From contig URAV01000017.1 in NCBI GenBank assembly GCA_900545915.1, forward strand, positions 1-64,000: a stretch of 64,000 bases of DNA, in the 5' to 3' direction. This DNA is from an uncultured Porphyromonadaceae bacterium (lineage in GTDB: Bacteria > Bacteroidota > Bacteroidia > Bacteroidales > Coprobacteraceae). Below the pieces are notes generated by a model, which made no database searches, was not told the origin of the DNA, and saw nothing but the letters and a program-made list of their open reading frames with translations. The position numbers and the translations under genes are program-made. Shown here piece after piece: positions 60,802 to 64,000 of the stretch (the first letter of the stretch is position 1; the number at the start of each line of letters is the position of its first letter).

Positions 60802-60880
60802 AAAATATTAAATAAACTCTTATATTCTTCAAAATAAGACCTTTTTTTCAAGAGTATAATGTTAACAATTAAATAAATCT

Positions 60881-60888
60881 TATATTTG
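60881..60888 (+). promoter_or_regulatory. -7 box of the BI-1 gene
   Basis: TATATTTG is a full match to TAnnTTTG, 37 bases before the start. It shows that the BI-1 gene has its own promoter separate from the cassette. Confidence 0.5.
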
Positions 60889-60925
60889 CGGTAGTACAAA
60901 ATAGAAATAATTATAATAATAGAAT

Positions 60926-61618
60926 ATGGATACGAATTATGTTTCAAGTTATGAGATGAAAGCCGCACAAGCGACTCTTCTTAAGAATGTTTATTTATGG
61001 ATGACTGTAGCATTGGCTATTACGGGAGTTACGGCGTTGGCGGTAGTGAATTCTCCGACGTTGTCATCTTTGCTTTTCAGCGGTAGAGCTACGTTTTTTA
61101 TTTTATTAATAGCAGAACTTGGGTTAGTATGGTATGTTTCGGCACGAATCATGTCTTTATCCTTTACTACGGCAACAGGTCTGTTTATGCTTTATTCTTT
61201 ATTAAACGGTCTTACTCTGTCCGTACTTTTTGCTGTTTATACTCGTAGTTCGATAGCTTCTACCTTTTTTATTACGGCCGGAACTTTCGGAGCAATGAGT
61301 TTGTATGGATATTTTACGAAAAAAGATTTGTCTTCTTGGGGAAATATCTTGATTATGGCGGTAATAGGTTTGATTATTGCATCGGTAGTTAATATTTTTA
61401 TGCAAAGCTCGATGATGTATTGGATCATAACCTATGCGGGAGTGTTGGTTTTTGTAGGTCTGACAGCTTATGATACGCAAAAGATTAAGCAGATGTTGGC
61501 TAATCAGGAAATAAATGAGCAGACTCAGAAACTGGCGTTGCTGGGAGCTTTGTCATTGTACCTTGATTTTATTAATTTGTTCTTGTATTTATTGCGTATT
61601 TTCGGGGACAGGAAATAG
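60926..61618 (+). CDS. Bax inhibitor-1/YccA family membrane protein
   Basis: A 230-residue protein with seven predicted membrane segments. The family region includes VFVGLTAYDTQKIKQMLAN, where the acidic pair controls the pH-sensitive Ca2+ leak in the bacterial homologue BsYetJ. The N-terminus MDTNYVSSYEMKAAQATLLK is cytoplasmic. The role in bacteria is not settled; relatives (YccA) modulate FtsH. Confidence 0.93.
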   Translation: MDTNYVSSYEMKAAQATLLKNVYLWMTVALAITGVTALAVVNSPTLSSLLFSGRATFFILLIAELGLVWYVSARIMSLSFTTATGLFMLYSLLNGLTLSVLFAVYTRSSIASTFFITAGTFGAMSLYGYFTKKDLSSWGNILIMAVIGLIIASVVNIFMQSSMMYWIITYAGVLVFVGLTAYDTQKIKQMLANQEINEQTQKLALLGALSLYLDFINLFLYLLRIFGDRK

Positions 61619-61671
61619 GATAGTATTTTATGGATGAAAGCTGGAAAGAATTTTCCTGTTTTTTCTATTAC

Positions 61672-61710
61672 AATAAAAAAAGGCGCGGTTGTAATCGCGC
61701 CTTTTTTATT
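61672..61710. terminator. Bidirectional terminator between BI-1 and fumarase
   Basis: A perfect 15-bp stem, AATAAAAAAGGCGCG / CGCGCCTTTTTTATT, with a 9-base loop, between convergent genes. Confidence 0.93.
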
Positions 61711-61731
61711 GTGATTTACGGAATAATTGAA

Positions 61732-63378
61732 TTAAAGTTTACAACCTCCGTTGCAACGGGGCTTTATCTGTTTAAAAAAGTCATTGCCTTTATTATCTAC
61801 GAGAATAAAGGCAGGGAAATCTTCTACTTCAATTTTCCAGATAGCTTCCATTCCCAATTCAGGATATTCTAAGCATTCTACTTTTTTGATATTGTTTTGA
61901 GCCAGAATTGCAGCCGGTCCGCCAATACTGCCAAGGTAGAAACCTCCGTGAGCTTTACATGCATCTGTCACTTGTTGGCTGCGATTACCTTTTGCTATCA
62001 TGATCATCGATCCCCCTTTTGATTGGAATTGATCGACATAAGAATCCATTCGACCTGCAGTTGTCGGCCCGAAAGATCCTGATGCCATTCCTTTAGGCGT
62101 TTTTGCCGGACCAGCATAATAGATCGGATGGTCTTTCAGATATTGAGGCATGTCTTCACCGGCATCTAAACGTTCTTTGATTTTTGCGTGGGCGATATCA
62201 CGACCGACGATAATCGTTCCATTCAAAGAAAGTCGTGTAGCTACCGGATATTTGTCGAGTTCGGCAAGAATCTCTTTCGTCGGACGGTTCAAGTCTATTT
62301 TAACGGCATTGCCTTCTCCTGCCTGACGTAATTCTTCCGGAATCAGTTCACCGGGTTTGTCATCAAGTTTTTCGATCCAAAGTCCGTCTTTAGTGATTTT
62401 AGCTTTAATATTTCGGTCGGCAGAGCAAGATACCCCCATACCTACTGGACAAGAGGCTCCGTGTCGGGGCATGCGTATGATTCGTACATCATGTGCAAAA
62501 TATTTACCGCCGAATTGTGCTCCGATACCAGATTCTTGAGCAGCTTTGAGAACTACTTTTTCGAGTTCGACATCCCTGAATGCCCGACCGTATTCATTCC
62601 CGCTTGTAGGAAGATTGTCATAATATTTGGTCGATGCCAATTTTACCGTTTTCAGATTGGTCTCGGCCGAAGTTCCACCGATTACGAAAGCTATATGGTA
62701 GGGAGGGCAAGCTGCAGTTCCCAAAGTTTTCATTTTCTCGACGAGGAATTTAACCAAGGTGTCGGGGTTAAGCAAAGCTTTTGTTTCTTGAAACAAGTAC
62801 GTCTTATTGGCAGAACCACCGCCTTTGGCTACAAAAAGAAATTTATATTCCATACCATCCACGGCATAAAGGTCGATTTGTGCAGGAAGGTTACAGCCGG
62901 TATTTACTTCTTTGTACATATCTAACGGCGCATTTTGCGAGTAACGAAGGTTTTCTTCGGTATAGGTTTTATACACACCTAAAGAAAGCGCTTCTTCATC
63001 ACCACCTCCTGTCCACACCTGTTGGCCTTTTTTCCCGACAATAATTGCCGTTCCGGTATCCTGACAAAATGGAAGTTGTCCTTTACATGCAACTTCTGCA
63101 TTTCGTAACATGGTTAGTGCTACGTATTTATCGTTTTCGCTGGCTTCAGGATCATGAAGTATTTTGGCTACCATTTCGTTATGTTCACGTCTCAACATAA
63201 ATGCTACGTCACGGGTTGCCGTATTAGCCAAATGGGTAAGCGCTTCGGGCTCTACCACAAGAACTTCTTTACCGTGGCAGGTTTCTACCGATACACCATC
63301 TTTGGTAAGTAAATAATATTCGGTAGTGTCTTTTCCCAGAGGAAAAGGTTCTTGATACTTAAAAGGTTTTGTCGCCAT
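61732..63378 (-). CDS. fumA: Class I (iron-sulfur) fumarate hydratase
   Basis: A 548-residue [4Fe-4S] hydro-lyase interconverting fumarate and malate, part of the reductive branch to succinate in these anaerobes. Cluster cysteines are seen in LPFCQDTGTA and GASCPVGMGVSCSAD. The alpha and beta domains are fused, as in E. coli FumA/FumB. The C-terminal part has FGPTTAGRMDSYVD, and the tail ends RCNGGCKL. An oxygen-sensitive enzyme is expected. The 5' leader contains a full dispersed repeat. Confidence 0.95.
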   Translation of the reverse strand: MATKPFKYQEPFPLGKDTTEYYLLTKDGVSVETCHGKEVLVVEPEALTHLANTATRDVAFMLRREHNEMVAKILHDPEASENDKYVALTMLRNAEVACKGQLPFCQDTGTAIIVGKKGQQVWTGGGDEEALSLGVYKTYTEENLRYSQNAPLDMYKEVNTGCNLPAQIDLYAVDGMEYKFLFVAKGGGSANKTYLFQETKALLNPDTLVKFLVEKMKTLGTAACPPYHIAFVIGGTSAETNLKTVKLASTKYYDNLPTSGNEYGRAFRDVELEKVVLKAAQESGIGAQFGGKYFAHDVRIIRMPRHGASCPVGMGVSCSADRNIKAKITKDGLWIEKLDDKPGELIPEELRQAGEGNAVKIDLNRPTKEILAELDKYPVATRLSLNGTIIVGRDIAHAKIKERLDAGEDMPQYLKDHPIYYAGPAKTPKGMASGSFGPTTAGRMDSYVDQFQSKGGSMIMIAKGNRSQQVTDACKAHGGFYLGSIGGPAAILAQNNIKKVECLEYPELGMEAIWKIEVEDFPAFILVDNKGNDFFKQIKPRCNGGCKL

Positions 63379-63410
63379 ACTTTTTTATGTTTAAATAATT
63401 TGAATGTTCT

Positions 63411-63583
63411 TAGAAGCTGTCTAAATTTTCCGATAACAAGAAATATATCCGGCCTTTGGAGGCTCTTTTCGGGCTCTTTTCCTATTGTTACACGTCTCAT
63501 AGTTCATAGTGCTCCTTATCGGAACTGAAAAATGCTCTTAAAACAACTCTCCAAAAATGTCTGTACAAAATTTAGACATACTT
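63411..63583 (+). repeat. Dispersed repeat, full-length copy (type B)
   Basis: Left end AGAAGCTGTCTAAATTTTCC, right end AAAATGTCTGTACAAAATTT-AGACATACTT. It lies between the fumarase start and its upstream -7 box, so it would be transcribed as part of the fumarase 5' leader. Confidence 0.78.
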
Positions 63584-63599
63584 TTAGTTCTTGATTTTA

Positions 63600-63607
63600 C
63601 AAAGGTA
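63600..63607 (-). promoter_or_regulatory. Likely -7 box of the fumarase gene
   Basis: TACCTTTG on the minus strand matches TAnnTTTG. It is about 220 bases upstream of the start codon, with the repeat in between. The rest of the gap to 63853 is AT-rich with no other clear feature. Confidence 0.45.
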
Positions 63608-63853
63608 CACGATCTTTTTATAACAAGAAAGCGGCTTCAGGATAATTTCTGTCTATAAAGTCTAATTTAATATTCTCTGAATAGGATATATCTTTTTTAT
63701 CAGACCATCTAAATGGTATATAAACCATATTTTTACTTGAATGTACTCTTTTTTATAATTATAACATAGAATTTCTTGATTATGTTATTTTCTTTGTGTT
63801 GTAAAAATACTACAATTGTATGGTTTTTATTATTTATTATTAAACAAACGATT

Positions 63854-64000
63854 ATGAGAAGTTTTGAAGAAAGAGTGAATGAACGACCGAAAGTGCGTTC
63901 GCGCCAGATTATTCTGGAGAAATTGGGAAAACGTTTCCCTGACCGTCTTTTAGACAGTGACGATGCATTTTTTGATGCTTTAGTAGAATATGATACGCAT
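63854..64000 (+). CDS. Start of a gene of unknown function (cut by the window end)
   Basis: 49 codons are visible: MRSFEERVNERPKVRSRQII, then LEKLGKRFPDRLLDSDDAFF and an acidic stretch. No stop is reached. The short, charged, helical N-terminus has no signal peptide. I cannot name the family. It follows an AT-rich non-coding stretch of about 270 bases. Confidence 0.6.
   Translation, partial: MRSFEERVNERPKVRSRQIILEKLGKRFPDRLLDSDDAFFDALVEYDTH

Noticed and set aside
202..63583. Reading the dispersed repeats as a CRISPR array
   Set aside because: The copies are kilobases apart, variable in length and inverted relative to each other, with no regular spacers or cas genes.

Overview
The window is a chromosomal segment of a member of the order Bacteroidales (Bacteroidota), with AT-rich, low-GC coding DNA. 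Evidence: promoter elements of the Bacteroides type (TTTG about 19 bases upstream of TAnnTTTG), almost no Shine-Dalgarno sequences, a two-ExbD TonB operon, secreted glycoside hydrolases (GH95, GH43), DUF1573 and DUF3256 proteins, a reg_prop/AraC regulator, and a GadB-GlsA-channel-GadC acid-resistance group. The genus cannot be fixed from the sequence. A gut Barnesiella/Coprobacter-like bacterium fits, but that is a guess.

Layout. 1-6.2 kb: the end of a tRNA-Val, a GH95 alpha-L-fucosidase, PhoU, and a leftward three-gene unit (membrane protein, winged-helix regulator, CreD) with two matching palindromic operators. 6.2-12.6 kb: a leftward metal-efflux operon (His-rich exported protein, membrane-fusion protein, RND pump, TolC-like channel). 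12.6-19.3 kb: the ExbB-ExbD-ExbD-TonB operon with a PstS-like lipoprotein and a TPR protein. 19.3-24.5 kb: pabC/pabB-like genes, an orphan reg_prop-TM-AraC regulator, class II aldolase. 24.8-30.6 kb: speA, truA, a DMT exporter, a DUF3256 protein, a CBS-domain membrane protein. 31-36.3 kb: HU, a 30-residue basic COX24-like protein, RNase E/G, nucleoside phosphorylase, hisS, an acetyltransferase. 36.5-43.3 kb: a membrane-anchored MutS relative, tandem DUF1573 genes, MeaB and a CPA2 antiporter. 43.6-46.9 kb: a divergent GH95-like protein plus GH43. 47-52.2 kb: the glutamate/GABA acid-resistance genes. 52.5-56.5 kb: two transporters, a metallophosphoesterase and a small exported protein. 56.6-57.0 kb: divergent tRNA-Pro and tRNA-Phe. 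57.5-61.6 kb: a NYN-domain protein, a sugar kinase, a three-gene cassette with a unimolecular-spanin-like protein, and a BI-1 family protein. 61.7-64 kb: class I fumarase and the start of one further gene.

Most of the window is chromosomal housekeeping. No integrase, transposase, CRISPR array or complete prophage is visible. The strongest unexplained signal is a dispersed family of about 15 intergenic repeats with the terminal sequence AGAGCCTGTCTAAATTTT and its inverse. Full copies are about 150-190 bp; shorter palindromic and one-ended copies also occur. They lie between genes across the whole window, at gene ends or in 5' leaders, and look like a non-autonomous (MITE-like) or REP-like element.

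Other points of interest are the paired CreD operators, the spanin-like cassette, the non-canonical K+-channel filter among the gad genes, the reg_prop-TM-AraC one-component regulator, and the small basic protein between HU and RNase G.
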